DNA of 48,813 bases from Minisyncoccota bacterium (GCA_016927565.1 JAFGMK010000006.1:101942-150754), one strand, 5' to 3'; numbered from the stretch's first letter, positions 1 to 10,262 are shown. The notes: a model not told the origin generated them from the sequence alone. Numbers and translations are program-made.

Positions 1-375
1 CTTTTCACCTACTATCGGACGCTTTACTCTTTTTCCCGAAAAAAAATTAAGGGCATTAAAGAAATCCCCCTTCAGGCTTTCAGTCCGCTAAAACTTCCTC
101 TTTCACTGACAACAATCAGACTTCTGGGGGAAAATTTCTTTTACCGTTTTGTTCCTGGTCAAATCAATAACTTCTTAATTCACCCTTGGGAACTAACCGA
201 AGCCTGCCAAAAAAATCTTTCCTTTAGGGAAAAATTAGCTATGAACTCTCCTTTTTATCTTAATACCGGCCCCAAAGCTTTTACAATCCTGGAAAATCTT
301 TTAATATATCTTAAAACAGAAGGATACCACTTTATTACCTGCCAAGAATGGCCAATAAAACAAGCGGTTAACTAA
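1..375 (+). CDS. Polysaccharide deacetylase-like protein, C-terminal fragment (5' truncated by window edge)
   Basis: Frame 1 is open from base 1 to TAA at 373-375; the translation ...[10 protein letters not shown]...[28 protein letters not shown]... resembles the C-terminus of polysaccharide deacetylases. Confidence 0.6.
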   Translation, partial: LFTYYRTLYSFSRKKIKGIKEIPLQAFSPLKLPLSLTTIRLLGENFFYRFVPGQINNFLIHPWELTEACQKNLSFREKLAMNSPFYLNTGPKAFTILENLLIYLKTEGYHFITCQEWPIKQAVN

Positions 376-1369
376 CAGATTTCACCTTTTGCCAAATTTC
401 TTTTTCCAGCCCGGCCATTACTTTCTTATTTTCCCTTAAAAAAAGCTTCGTTGCTTCCCGGCCCTGACCAATCACTTTGCCCTGATAACGGAAAAAAGCC
501 CCTGATTTGGCCAGAAGACCATGCTCCACTCCCAAGTCAACCAAATCACCCTCCCGCGAAATTCCGCCGACATTCATAATGTCAAACTCGGCTTCGCGAA
601 AGGGCGGAGCCAGTTTATTCTTTTTTATCCGGGCCCGATGGCGGGAACCAATGGCAATCTCGCCGTCTTTAATGGTGGCAATTTTTCTAAGATCTATTCT
701 AACTGAGGCATAAAACTTCAAAGCCAGACCACCCGGAGTCGTTTCCGGATTGCCAAACATCACTCCGATTTTGTGACGGATCTGGTTAGTAAAGACAACC
801 ACTGTTCTGGACTTTGAAATCGCCGAGGCTAATTTTCGTAAGGCCTGAGACATTAATCTTGCTTGAACTCCAACCATAGCATCGCCCATCTCGCCTTCGA
901 TTTCGGCCCGAGGTACTAAGGCCGCCACCGAGTCGATCACCACCACATCAATGGCGCCTGAACGGACTAAAGTCTCTACAATCTCCAGCGCCTGTTCGCC
1001 GGTATCAGGTTGGGAAATCAAAAGCTCGGAAAGATTAACCCCAATGCTCTCCGCCCGGGCCGGATCCAAAGCGTGTTCGGCATCAACAAAAGCGGCCACC
1101 CCGTCTGTCTTTTGTGCCTCCGCCACCACATGAAGAGCCAAAGTGGTTTTTCCTGAAGCTTCAGGTCCATAAATCTCACTTACTCTGCCTCGAGGCAAAC
1201 CGCCAATTCCTAAAGCTATATCTAAAGCCAAAGACCCGGTAGAAACTGCTGCTATTTTTTTCACTTCCGGCTTGTCCCCTAATTTCATAATGGCACCTTT
1301 GCCGTATTGTTTTTCAATTTGCTCCATTGCCATCTTGACAGCGGTTAGCTTTTTGGTGTCTTTTGTCAT
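368..1369 (-). CDS. recA: Recombinase RecA
   Basis: GPEASGKTT Walker [53 protein letters not shown] upstream of the start. Confidence 0.98.
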   Translation of the reverse strand: MTKDTKKLTAVKMAMEQIEKQYGKGAIMKLGDKPEVKKIAAVSTGSLALDIALGIGGLPRGRVSEIYGPEASGKTTLALHVVAEAQKTDGVAAFVDAEHALDPARAESIGVNLSELLISQPDTGEQALEIVETLVRSGAIDVVVIDSVAALVPRAEIEGEMGDAMVGVQARLMSQALRKLASAISKSRTVVVFTNQIRHKIGVMFGNPETTPGGLALKFYASVRIDLRKIATIKDGEIAIGSRHRARIKKNKLAPPFREAEFDIMNVGGISREGDLVDLGVEHGLLAKSGAFFRYQGKVIGQGREATKLFLRENKKVMAGLEKEIWQKVKSVS

Positions 1370-1427
1370 AAATCCTCCTTTGTTGATTTTATTCTGGCAT
1401 AAATTTTGCTAAAATTAAAGGAGGGAA

Positions 1428-1500
1428 CGGGGATTGGCGCAGCTGGTAGCGCGCGCGTATGGGGTACGCGAGGTCGCCGGTTCAAATCCGGCATCCCCGA
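1428..1500 (+). tRNA. tRNA-Pro(GGG), no encoded CCA
   Basis: Cloverleaf folded by hand: CGGGGAT/ATCCCCG acceptor, GCGC/GCGC D-stem, CGCGT-ATGGGGT-ACGCG anticodon arm (anticodon GGG, G37), GCCGG-TTCAAAT-CCGGC T arm, discriminator A; 73 nt. Confidence 0.95.
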
Positions 1501-1744
1501 CTAAGCTAGACAGTGAGTGTTTGAATTTGGAAGGGAATACGAATAGATAAAAACAATGAAAAGCGAAATCATAAATTTTGGAAAGCAACTCCGCGAAGCC
1601 CGCTTAAAAATAGAATTCACGAATGTCTGGGTGATCATACCCGACCCGGGTCTTAGGAAAGGAGATTAGATTAAAAGTCCAAAAGGCGTATAGCCTGTGC
1701 AAAAGTTGTCTTTTAGATCTGGAAAGAGTTATTATTTAAATTAG

Positions 1745-2227
1745 ATGTCTGAACAAAGTAAAGTTAAAAAAATCCCCTGGTCAACGCTGATTCCGATTAC
1801 AGCTTTGGCTGTTTTTGTTTTAAGCCTGAATCTGATAAAAAAATTTCGGACTGCCTCTCAAGACAGCCAGTTTATAATGATTAACGGCCAAAAAATCTTC
1901 GTAGAAATCGCCGACACACCGGAAAAAATCGGCCAAGGCCTTTCCAATCGCGAATCGATGCCTGAAAATCAGGGAATGCTTTTTATTTTTAAGCAATCAG
2001 CGGTTCGGCCTTTCTGGATGAAGGAAATGAAATTTGACCTTGACTTCGTTTTTATCAAAGATAAAAAAGTGATTGATCTGGCAACAGATATTCCCAGACC
2101 GGCTGACAACCGACTACCGACAGTCATCATTGCCAAGGCCGATTTCGACCAGGCTCTTGAAGTTAACAGCGGTACGATTAAAAAGCTGGGAATAGAAATC
2201 GGCCAGGAAGTAACTTTCAGGAAGTAG
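1745..2227 (+). CDS. DUF192 family protein with N-terminal membrane anchor
   Basis: N-terminal TM segment followed by IADTPEKIGQGLSNRESMPENQGMLFIF...FWMKEMKFDLDFVFI, typical of DUF192/UPF0127. Confidence 0.85.
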   Translation: MSEQSKVKKIPWSTLIPITALAVFVLSLNLIKKFRTASQDSQFIMINGQKIFVEIADTPEKIGQGLSNRESMPENQGMLFIFKQSAVRPFWMKEMKFDLDFVFIKDKKVIDLATDIPRPADNRLPTVIIAKADFDQALEVNSGTIKKLGIEIGQEVTFRK

Positions 2228-2239
2228 CTTTTCCAAAAA

Positions 2240-2267
2240 TAGTTCAATGATTCAGTTCATTGAACTA
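2240..2267. repeat. Perfect 11-bp inverted repeat with 6-nt loop
   Basis: TAGTTCAATGA-TTCAGT-TCATTGAACTA just downstream of the DUF192 gene. Confidence 0.75.
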
Positions 2268-2502
2268 AAATTCAGCTGGTCAATCCTCCTCTTAAGACCC
2301 GCCATTGGCGACGGGTTTATCAGAGGCGCTTTAATAAATTAAAGTTTCTATTGAGCTTTTTGCGTTAATGAAGCAAGATGATCAAGATCGGCCAGTTCGC
2401 TGGAGGACAAGAAATGAAAACGGCCACAAGCAGAATCCTGAAATAAACTTTCTGAAGTTGCGGCTAAACTGCTATACCCAACCTGATATCTCGCAGGAAA
2501 AA

Positions 2503-4758
2503 TTAACCTTTAAAATAATCTTTTAAGTAACGGCCGGTAATTGACAACTTGTTTTTGCTAACCTCCTTCGGAGTTCCTAAGGCAACAATCTCCCCTCCCT
2601 GCTCGCCCCCACCCGGACCTAAATCAACCAGCCAATCGCACTGGGCAATAACCTGGAGGTTGTGCTCAATCACAATCACCGTATTGCCCTCATCAACCAA
2701 TTTATTCAAAACTTCCAAAAGCTTGCCTATATCAGCCAAGTGGAGACCGGTGGTTGGTTCATCCAGGATATAAATTTGGCCTTTTTTTCTTAGCTGACTA
2801 ATCAGTTTTATCCGTTGAGCTTCGCCGCCGGAAAGGGTAGTTAAAGGCTGGCCCAATTCAAGATAATCCAGGCCGACTCGCTCTAAAAGAACCAATCTCT
2901 CTTTAATCCTTTCGTTTTCAAAATAATTTTTCGCCTCCGAAGCAGTCATCTTTAAAATATCAGCGATATTTCTACCCTGATGTTTAATCTTTAAAACTTC
3001 CTCACGATATCTTTGACCTTGACAGCGAGAACAGGTTATAACAACAGCTTCTAAAAAATTCATATCAATTTTCTTGACTCCCAGCCCTTGACATTGGGGG
3101 CAAGCTCCCCGAGAGTTAAAACTGAATAGGCCCGGCTGCCGGCCGGTTTTCAGAGCAAACTCTTGGCGGATAAGATCAAAAACCTTAATGTAAGTCGCCG
3201 GGTTAGAGCGGCTCATCCGGCCAACACTTTTTTGATCAACAACAACAGCTTCAGGATGGTCGCTGGCAAAACAATCGTTAATAAGGGTACTTTTACCGGA
3301 ACCGGCAACCCCGCTGACTCCAACAAAGACTCCCAGGGGGATATTAAGAGAAACATTTTTTAAATTGTGAAGAGAAGCATTATTTATTGACAAACTACCT
3401 CGGGGTCGGCGGTAATCTCCTTTGATCTTAGCTGTTTCCTTTTTTAGCCACAAACCAGTAATTGACTCAGGGCAATTTTTAAGACCGGCAACCTGACCTT
3501 GATAAACCAGCCGCCCGCCGAACCTGCCCGAACCAGGACCCAGATCAATAATCTGATCCGCAATTTTAATGATGGCCGGGTCGTGTTCGACAACGAAAAC
3601 AGTATTGCCTTTTTCTTTTAATTTTTTCAGAATCCCAATCAATTGAGTCATATCCTGGGAATGGAGGCCAATACTCGGTTCGTCCAGAATATAGATTTGT
3701 TCAATTAAATTACTCCCAAGCTGACGGGCCATTTTCACCCGCTGGGATTCTCCGCCGGACAAGCTATTAACGGACCGATCAAGGCTGAGATAACCAACGC
3801 CAATCTCAATCAAGTGAGAAAGACTCTCTTTTATTTTGACAACAATCGGATCGGCCAGAGGGTCAAAAATTTTTTTAAAAAAGGGCGGGAGGCGAATTAA
3901 TGGCAAAGCGACTAACTCGGGCAAAGTTTTACCAGCGACTTTAACTATCCGGGCCTTCTCGGTAAGCCGGGAACCGCCACAATCATCACAAGGAGCGCTT
4001 TTAAAGAACTTTGTTTCCCGATCCGAGGAGGAAAGCAGTAAGCCTCTTTTGTCCAATCGGCGTCTTTTAATGCCGGTTACAATCCCCTCAAAACTGTAGT
4101 GCTGAACAAAGCCCTTATCATCTTTTCCTGTCAACGGCACTGATTCGGAGAATAAAAGCTTATTTATCTCTTCTTGAGAGAAGTTTTTTAAGGGCCGGTC
4201 CATTTCGAAAAGACCACTAACCCTGAGAATGCTCCATCGGCGGCCGGCAACAGCGTATTCTGAATGTCTGATTGCTCCTTGATTAAGAGTTTTTTCCCAG
4301 TCTATAAGCCGATCTTGATTCACTACCAGCTTTTCTCCCAAACCCCGGCAAGTCGGGCACATCCCCTCGGCTGTATTAAAGGAGAACAAAGTTGAATCAC
4401 CAATTCTTGGCTGGCCACACCGGGAATACAAAAGTCTTAGATAGGTATAAATTTCGGTCACTGTTCCGACGGTTGATCTCAAATTTTGGCCCAATTTCTT
4501 TTGATCAATCATAATCGCCGGCGATAAATTGCAAATCTCGTCAACCTTGGGCCGGGAAAAAACGGGCAGTCTTTTACGGGCAAAAACACTTAAAGACTCC
4601 AAATACTGGCGCTGGGCTTCGGCGTAAATCGTATCAAAAACTAAAGACGATTTTCCCGATCCTGATAAACCGGTGAAAACGACCAGCCGGTTGCGCGGAA
4701 TCTCAAGAGTGAGGTTTCTCAGGTTGTTTTGGCAAGCATTTCTAATCTTGATCTTCAT
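2503..4758 (-). CDS. UvrA-like ABC ATPase (short UvrA2-type excinuclease subunit A homolog)
   Basis: Two ABC modules ([53 protein letters not shown]), CxxC pairs, about 751 aa; start [12 protein letters not shown] at 4758 preferred over the TTG at 4797, which lies in the -35 box. Confidence 0.9.
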   Translation of the reverse strand: MKIKIRNACQNNLRNLTLEIPRNRLVVFTGLSGSGKSSLVFDTIYAEAQRQYLESLSVFARKRLPVFSRPKVDEICNLSPAIMIDQKKLGQNLRSTVGTVTEIYTYLRLLYSRCGQPRIGDSTLFSFNTAEGMCPTCRGLGEKLVVNQDRLIDWEKTLNQGAIRHSEYAVAGRRWSILRVSGLFEMDRPLKNFSQEEINKLLFSESVPLTGKDDKGFVQHYSFEGIVTGIKRRRLDKRGLLLSSSDRETKFFKSAPCDDCGGSRLTEKARIVKVAGKTLPELVALPLIRLPPFFKKIFDPLADPIVVKIKESLSHLIEIGVGYLSLDRSVNSLSGGESQRVKMARQLGSNLIEQIYILDEPSIGLHSQDMTQLIGILKKLKEKGNTVFVVEHDPAIIKIADQIIDLGPGSGRFGGRLVYQGQVAGLKNCPESITGLWLKKETAKIKGDYRRPRGSLSINNASLHNLKNVSLNIPLGVFVGVSGVAGSGKSTLINDCFASDHPEAVVVDQKSVGRMSRSNPATYIKVFDLIRQEFALKTGRQPGLFSFNSRGACPQCQGLGVKKIDMNFLEAVVITCSRCQGQRYREEVLKIKHQGRNIADILKMTASEAKNYFENERIKERLVLLERVGLDYLELGQPLTTLSGGEAQRIKLISQLRKKGQIYILDEPTTGLHLADIGKLLEVLNKLVDEGNTVIVIEHNLQVIAQCDWLVDLGPGGGEQGGEIVALGTPKEVSKNKLSITGRYLKDYFKG

Positions 4759-4766
4759 AACTCGGA

Positions 4767-4797
4767 AGTATAAACTATGACGTAATGTTAGAGTCAA
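4767..4797 (-). promoter_or_regulatory. MerR-type promoter/operator of the uvrA-like gene
   Basis: Minus strand TTGACT-(19 bp)-TATACT with an imperfect dyad ACTCTAAC-ATTAC-GTCATAGT in the spacer; the 19-bp spacer and central dyad are MerR-family hallmarks. Confidence 0.8.
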
Positions 4798-4807
4798 GGA
4801 TTAGTTT

Positions 4808-5605
4808 ATGATGCTGAAAACTAAAGCCTTTGCCCAGCTTTGCGATACTACCAAAAGGACAATTATTTACTATGATGAGATCGGCCTCTTAAAACCTTTC
4901 CGCCGGCAGGGGTTCTACCGGCTTTATCAACCCCGACAAGTTTTAAAATATCAAAAGATTTACCTGCTAAAGTCTTTTGGCTTGTCCCTGCTTGAGATCA
5001 AAAAACATCTACCCTCCAACCGGAATCTGCTTGGAATGTTTTCTGAAAAAGAGAAAACTTTAAAAAACAAAAAAGAGGTCTTAGAAAAACGATTGGCCAA
5101 AATTAAAGAATTTACTACCAACCTTAAAAAGGGATTGCCCCTGATAGTTCCCAAGATCAAGGAAATTCAGCCTTATTCCTTTTACGCCTTGGAAAAATCT
5201 GGCCGCTATGCTGATATTTCCAGCCACCAGAAAGAAATTTTCGGAATGATCGGGGACTTTAAGTTTAAGCATGTCGGTTTAACCGTTTTCTACGATGAAG
5301 GCTATACTCCTCATCAAGCAAGGATGACAACCGGAGTATTGATTAAATCAAATAAAATAAAGAACTTCCCGGGAATAAAAATTATCAAAGTTCCCCGACA
5401 CCAAGCAATTGCTTATACTCATATCGGCTCATACAAGTATCTCTCTTACATTTGGCAATTTTTAAATCTTTTTTTCAAAAAAGAAAAATACCAACACCAC
5501 CCGCAGCTATTTGACCGGGAATTTTACATTGTTAATGGTGCCGGGAATAGGAACGAAGAAAATTTAGTAACTGAGTTGGTAATTCCAATCTTACCTAAGA
5601 ATTAA
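4808..5605 (+). CDS. MerR family transcriptional regulator with GyrI-like effector-binding domain
   Basis: N-terminal MerR HTH (TKRTIIYYDEIGLLKPFRRQGFYRLYQPRQVLKYQKIYLLKSFGLSLLEIKKHL), coiled coil, C-terminal GyrI-like domain. Confidence 0.88.
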   Translation: MMLKTKAFAQLCDTTKRTIIYYDEIGLLKPFRRQGFYRLYQPRQVLKYQKIYLLKSFGLSLLEIKKHLPSNRNLLGMFSEKEKTLKNKKEVLEKRLAKIKEFTTNLKKGLPLIVPKIKEIQPYSFYALEKSGRYADISSHQKEIFGMIGDFKFKHVGLTVFYDEGYTPHQARMTTGVLIKSNKIKNFPGIKIIKVPRHQAIAYTHIGSYKYLSYIWQFLNLFFKKEKYQHHPQLFDREFYIVNGAGNRNEENLVTELVIPILPKN

Positions 5606-5640
5606 GAAGTTTATTGTCTTAAAACAAAGTTTTTTAAAAT

Positions 5641-6810
5641 ATGCGACAATCGCACACCTGGACGGATAAAGATATTTTATTTGTCTATCTTAAAGGGAAA
5701 AATCCCTACGAAATCGGTTACGAACAGGGACGACTTTTAAAGACGGAAGTTGAAAGCGAGGTAGAATGGATTAAAAAATTTTTTAATCTCTTTCTTACCC
5801 CTCTTTTCGGGCCTTTAACATTCAGAGTCTTAGAATGTTTCTCCAAAAAATTATCGGAAAGATTCTCTAAAGAGTCTATCGAAGAAATTAGAGGGATGGC
5901 TGACGGAAGTGGCCAAAAATTTAAAACGGCGATTTTGGCAAATACGATTTTTGATATCACTTCCAAAATTCCGAACTTTTTGAATGCTAATTTCTGCTCA
6001 GGTTTCTTAACTTATCTTGAAAAATCAAATGAAGTTATCATGGGTAAAAATAGCGATGTCTCTCCGCAAAACGCAGAATTATTTGCCAATCATAAAGCAA
6101 TGATCATTTATGACTGCAAATGGTTAGAAAATAAGTATCTTACTCCCAGCTACGGATTGGCCTTAATTGGCGATTCTTTCATTTTTGAAAATGGTCTGAG
6201 TATTGGTTTCATGGGCGGCGGCTTTACTTATGTGGCTAGATATGACCTCAAAAAGACTTTTTTTTCGGAATTAGTTAAACGATTAACCAGAGCTGACGGA
6301 AATATAAGCAAGACAATAAAGATTTTAAAAAAACAGAAGCCGATGAAGCCTTTTGTGCCGATTGTGACCGATGGTACCAAAAAGAATTCTTTTGCTTTCG
6401 AAGTTTCCAGTTCAAAATATCAAAAGCATCATCTAAGAAAAATGAATGACTGCCTGGTACAAACCAATCACCTCCTTTGCCAAGATTTAATTGATGACCA
6501 TTACCGAAAAAAATATTCCAAAGATCATCACTATCTTGGCTCTGTTTGGCGTCAAAAAAACATTGAAAAAGAAGTCAAAAAAATTACTAATTTAAAAGAG
6601 GCAACCCGGATTTTGGAAATACACGAAAAGACCATGGATCAAAACAAAGGCTCAATTTCTAATTTAGGAACCGTTCATTCCTTTGTTTATTCTGCCAAAC
6701 AAAAAAAGCTCCTGATTGCCAACGGCAGGAAGGCGCCAGTAGCCTTCTCTGGTAAGTGGGTCGAGTTTAATTTGGATGATATTTTCAATCATAAGAGTTT
6801 TTCATCCTAG
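5641..6810 (+). CDS. C45-like Ntn-hydrolase / acyl-coenzyme A:6-APA acyltransferase-like protein
   Basis: GYEQGRLLK...EIRGMADGSG...ANFCSGFLTYLEKSNEVIMGKNSDVSP; Cys followed by GKNSD is characteristic of the C45/PLB-like superfamily. Confidence 0.7.
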   Translation: MRQSHTWTDKDILFVYLKGKNPYEIGYEQGRLLKTEVESEVEWIKKFFNLFLTPLFGPLTFRVLECFSKKLSERFSKESIEEIRGMADGSGQKFKTAILANTIFDITSKIPNFLNANFCSGFLTYLEKSNEVIMGKNSDVSPQNAELFANHKAMIIYDCKWLENKYLTPSYGLALIGDSFIFENGLSIGFMGGGFTYVARYDLKKTFFSELVKRLTRADGNISKTIKILKKQKPMKPFVPIVTDGTKKNSFAFEVSSSKYQKHHLRKMNDCLVQTNHLLCQDLIDDHYRKKYSKDHHYLGSVWRQKNIEKEVKKITNLKEATRILEIHEKTMDQNKGSISNLGTVHSFVYSAKQKKLLIANGRKAPVAFSGKWVEFNLDDIFNHKSFSS

Positions 6811-6823
6811 AAGCGGATTTTTT

Positions 6824-7153
6824 ATGCAGACTTACTACCAGGGCGTGATTTGGACAAACCATGCCTTGCAACGCCTAAGAGAAAGAAAAATCAGTCAAAG
6901 TGATGCCTGGTACACTTTTCGGCGGCCGGATAATTCGAGAAAAGGAAAATCGGCCGGTTCGCGATGTTTTTACAAAACCTACGGCAATCAAAGAATTGAA
7001 GTGGTAGCGAAAAAAAATGAAAAAGCAGAATGGGTGATCCTTTCCTGTTGGTCAAAAATAATCGGCACCGGCAAACCTATTTTTACTCAACCGCAGGGTT
7101 TATTCGGAAAAATAATAAAGAACCTGTTAAATATCCTAATGAATAAAAATTGA
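6824..7153 (+). CDS. DUF4258-like protein
   Basis: WTNHALQRLRERKISQSDAWYTFRRPDNSRKGK...QRIEVVAKKNEKAEWVILSCW; internal ATG at 6824 gives a more natural start than 6776. Confidence 0.65.
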   Translation: MQTYYQGVIWTNHALQRLRERKISQSDAWYTFRRPDNSRKGKSAGSRCFYKTYGNQRIEVVAKKNEKAEWVILSCWSKIIGTGKPIFTQPQGLFGKIIKNLLNILMNKN

Positions 7154-7224
7154 GGCCCCAATAAACCGGCAACATCCTGAAGCAAAATACCGATGCCGGA
7201 CCGGCAAAAAACATTGTCGGCGAA

Positions 7225-7536
7225 TTATTTTTCTACACACCTGTCATCAACGCATTCGCAGTTAATCCCAGCAGCATCCTCGCTGCCCCCGCATTTGTCA
7301 ACAAAATTTAAATTTACACAGCCGCACTTTTCAGTATAGGCACAAGTCGCCAAATCAACAGTTGAGTCGCACTTTTGCTTATCAACCCCAGCATTATCAC
7401 AAATATGATCACAACAGCTAAAGCAATCAGGTTTCTCCCTGCGGCACTTTTCGCAAGACGTCTTTTGGCTGCAGCTTATTAAAAGAACAGTTAAAACAGC
7501 CAAGCATCCGAAAATTAAAAAAATTTTAAGCTTCAT
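7225..7536 (-). CDS. Cys-rich putative lipoprotein
   Basis: Hydrophobic signal with LLISC lipobox-like site; 15 Cys from the lipobox Cys to the C-terminus. Confidence 0.65.
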   Translation of the reverse strand: MKLKIFLIFGCLAVLTVLLISCSQKTSCEKCRREKPDCFSCCDHICDNAGVDKQKCDSTVDLATCAYTEKCGCVNLNFVDKCGGSEDAAGINCECVDDRCVEK

Positions 7537-7740
7537 ATTGCCCCTTTCGTCTGATACCTTACCTTTTCTGACTGCAGATAAACCGACTCTGATTTCATTT
7601 AATGTTCCGGCCTGGCCGACATTGCGGAGCCCAACTTATAATAACATATTAACCTGGGGTCACAAGAGGTAAGCAAAATTAATTTCGCATAACCCGTTAT
7701 ATTAGACGAACTACTTTCTTAATAATTGCTGAGATTGTTG

Positions 7741-7860
7741 AATAAAAATTTTCTCGCCGTCACCCTGGGCGGAAAGAAGAATCCCCGGCTTGAAACCAAA
7801 GGGATCCGGCCTCTGAATGACAGGGCGGGGATTCTTCGGCTTTTAGCCTCAGAATAACGA
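7741..7860 (+). repeat. Dispersed intergenic repeat, copy A
   Basis: AATAAAAATTTTC...GAAGAATCCCCGGCTTGAAACCAAAGGGATC...GGCCTCTGAATGAC.GGGCGGGGA; inverted copy at 41658-41796; internal IR GAAGAATCCCC (7776-7786)/GGGGATTCTTC (7827-7837). Confidence 0.8.
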
Positions 7861-7936
7861 GCAGCTAAAATATTATCCAATAACCTCAGTAATATAAATT
7901 GACTGTTATGCGGATAACAGCTATTATTTATCCCGA

Positions 7937-8395
7937 TTGCATTTTAGTACTTTCCCAACCAGTTGTCGCAAAAAAAAACTAGAATTAACGAGGCAAAGAA
8001 ATTACCGCTCAAAGGCCGCGCCGATTATTCATCTCAAACAAGCCAAAGGGCAGAAAAACAGAGTCAGTATTTTACCGGCAGAATCTGTTGACAGTTTTAA
8101 AAAACTTATCGCAGGAAAAGCGGATAAAGACTTCGTCTTTGAAAGTGAAACAGGCGGAAAATCAACAACCCGGACTGCCCAAAAATTATTTGAAAATTCT
8201 TTAGAAAAAACCGGAATTAAAAAGAAAGCAACCTTTCGTAGCTTATGGTATAGTTTCGCTAACCACTTGCTGAAAAACGGAGTTGATGTAAGATATGTTC
8301 AGGGAATTGCTCGGCCAGCAAAACATCAGAACGTCCCGGCAATATGCAAAGGCAAAATTAACCCTAGTTTTGCAAATATCAAAAGGCCGTTATGA
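7937..8395 (+). pseudogene. Degenerate tyrosine recombinase (XerC/D-like catalytic-domain remnant)
   Basis: IIHLKQAKGQKNRVSILPAE...FVFESETGGKSTTRTAQKLFENSLEKTGIKKKATFRSLWYSFANHLLKNGVDVRYVQ matches the integrase catalytic domain, but HxLR is RSLW and the terminal GH...YTH region is lost; no N-terminal domain. Confidence 0.8.
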
Positions 8396-9336
8396 AAAGA
8401 ATTAAAATCCAAAAGAATGCTCTCCTGGCTCCTCTGACTACTTTCAGAATTGGCGGTCCGGCCAAATACCTGGTCACAGTTAAAAACCCGGAGGATTTGC
8501 TGGAGGCAATCAATTGGAGCAGAAAAAAAAGAACGGAATTTAGAGTTTTCGGGGGAGGCAGCAACTCCTTTTTCCCTGATCAAGGTCTTGATTGTCTGGT
8601 AATCAGGTTTTTAGGAGGCAGGATTAAAAAGGAAAAAGAGAAGCTCAGTGTGGACGGAGGGGTTTTGCTGGCAAAATTAATCATTGAATCAGTTGATAAT
8701 AGTCTGGAAGGATTGGAAAAATTGGCCGGAATTCCGGGAACGGTCGGCGGAGCAATAGCAGGCAATGCCGGAGCTTACGGTCAGACAATTTCAGACACTC
8801 TTCAGGAAGTGGAAATTTTTGACGGAGAAAAAAGGCGTTGGATGACTAAGAAAGATTGTTTTTTCGGTTACCGAGACAGCCTTTTCAAACATCAACCATT
8901 AGTAATCTTGAAAGCAATTTTCAAACTTAGACCGGGAGATAAATCAAACCTAAAAGAAGCTGTTCAAGCAATTATAGCCAAAAGACACCGGCAATATGGG
9001 CCCAATCCTCATTGTCCGGGCTGTTTTTTTAAAAATAAAAAGACAGCCGAAATCAATCCTAAAATCTTGAAAAAAATTGATCAAAAAAGAATTATCAAGG
9101 GAAAAATCCCGGCAGGATATCTTTTGGAAGCAGTTGGCGCCAAGGGAATGAGAGTTGGCGATATTCAAGTGGCCAACTTTCATGCTAACTTTCTGGTTAA
9201 TGTCCGTCAGGGAAAAGCTTCCGAGGTAAAAGAACTGGCAGAAGTTTTGAAAAATAAAGTTAAAGAAAGATTCGGAGTGAATTTGGAAGAAGAAGCGTTA
9301 TATTTTCAACCAATACCGGTCTTGACAAGGAATTAA
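8392..9336 (+). CDS. murB: UDP-N-acetylmuramate dehydrogenase
   Basis: TTFRIGGPAKYLV, FGGGSNSFFPDQG, LAGIPGTVGGAIAGNAGAYGQ, GCFFKN, AGYLLEAVGAKGMRVGD. Confidence 0.95.
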   Translation: MKRIKIQKNALLAPLTTFRIGGPAKYLVTVKNPEDLLEAINWSRKKRTEFRVFGGGSNSFFPDQGLDCLVIRFLGGRIKKEKEKLSVDGGVLLAKLIIESVDNSLEGLEKLAGIPGTVGGAIAGNAGAYGQTISDTLQEVEIFDGEKRRWMTKKDCFFGYRDSLFKHQPLVILKAIFKLRPGDKSNLKEAVQAIIAKRHRQYGPNPHCPGCFFKNKKTAEINPKILKKIDQKRIIKGKIPAGYLLEAVGAKGMRVGDIQVANFHANFLVNVRQGKASEVKELAEVLKNKVKERFGVNLEEEALYFQPIPVLTRN

Positions 9337-9350
9337 TCTCCTACTAAACT
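9322..9350 (+). promoter_or_regulatory. Promoter of DUF362 gene
   Basis: TTGACA-17-TAAACT; the -10 lies inside the 23-bp motif at 9338-9360. Confidence 0.75.
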
Positions 9351-9360
9351 AGTGGTAGTT
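9338..9360 (+). promoter_or_regulatory. Shared operator motif, copy 1
   Basis: CTCCTACTAAACTAGTGGTAGTT; 20/23 identical to 10373-10395. Confidence 0.75.
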
Positions 9361-9380
9361 AAAAATTTCGAAAGGAAAAA

Positions 9381-10262
9381 ATGAGTCTTGTCAGTTTAGT
9401 TAAAAATAATCAGTCATACCGAGGAACCCTGGCGGTTTTGAGCCCTCTGAAAAAAGAGCTGGAGACTAAAATTGCTTCTTTGGACAGAGTCGTAATTAAA
9501 ATCAATTTTGTCGTTACCCACACTAAGCTGGCTACCACTCCGGTAGAAACAGTCAAAGCTTTGATTGATTTCACTAAACCTTTTTTCAAAGGTCAATACT
9601 TAATTGCCGAGGAAGCAACAAGCGGTAAAACTCCGAATGCCTTTGAAGAGTATGGCTTTCTGGATTTAGCCCTTAATGATTCCCAGATAGAGTTGGTTGA
9701 TTCGGGAACCGTCCCGGGCAAAAAATTAACCATTACCCATCCCCGGGGAAAAATTCCTTTTTCTCTGGCAACCACCTACACTGAGGCGCCGTTTATTGCC
9801 TCTGTCTGCCGAGCCAAAACCCACGATACGGTAGTGGTCACTTTGGGGATAAAAAACCTGTTAGTCGGCGCCATTCAGGGAGGCTTCAGCCAAAGACAAA
9901 AAATCCACCAAGGTAATAACATTCACTGGATTATGAAGGAAATCGCCGATTATGTTTATCCTGATTTGGTAATTATTGACGGCGTGGAAGGAATGGAAGG
10001 CAATGGCCCGATCAGCGGAACGCCGATCAGGGCAGAATGGCTGGCCGCTTCTCTTGATGCTCTCGCGGCTGACTCGCTGGCAGCGAATTTAATGGGTTTT
10101 AAAAACCAGGACATCGGCTATTTTAATCTTTTAAAAGACGCAAACAAGGGCAAACTTTACCCCGAGGATAAGATCCAAGTTATCGGAGAGAAAGCTGAAT
10201 CTCTAATCGTTCCATTTAAACCCCATCGAAGTTTTGCCCGGCAGCGCCAGTGGCACCAATAA
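9381..10262 (+). CDS. DUF362 domain-containing protein
   Basis: VVIKINFVVTH...TTPVETVKALIDF...AKTHDTVVVTLGIKNLLVGAIQGGFSQRQKIH...VIIDGVEGMEGNGPISGTP. Confidence 0.88.
   Translation: MSLVSLVKNNQSYRGTLAVLSPLKKELETKIASLDRVVIKINFVVTHTKLATTPVETVKALIDFTKPFFKGQYLIAEEATSGKTPNAFEEYGFLDLALNDSQIELVDSGTVPGKKLTITHPRGKIPFSLATTYTEAPFIASVCRAKTHDTVVVTLGIKNLLVGAIQGGFSQRQKIHQGNNIHWIMKEIADYVYPDLVIIDGVEGMEGNGPISGTPIRAEWLAASLDALAADSLAANLMGFKNQDIGYFNLLKDANKGKLYPEDKIQVIGEKAESLIVPFKPHRSFARQRQWHQ

Noticed and set aside
1556-1669. 37-codon ORF MKSEIINFGKQLREARLKIEF... resembling the start of an Xre-like HTH
   Set aside because: Too short and truncated after a few residues; could be a gene remnant but not demonstrable.
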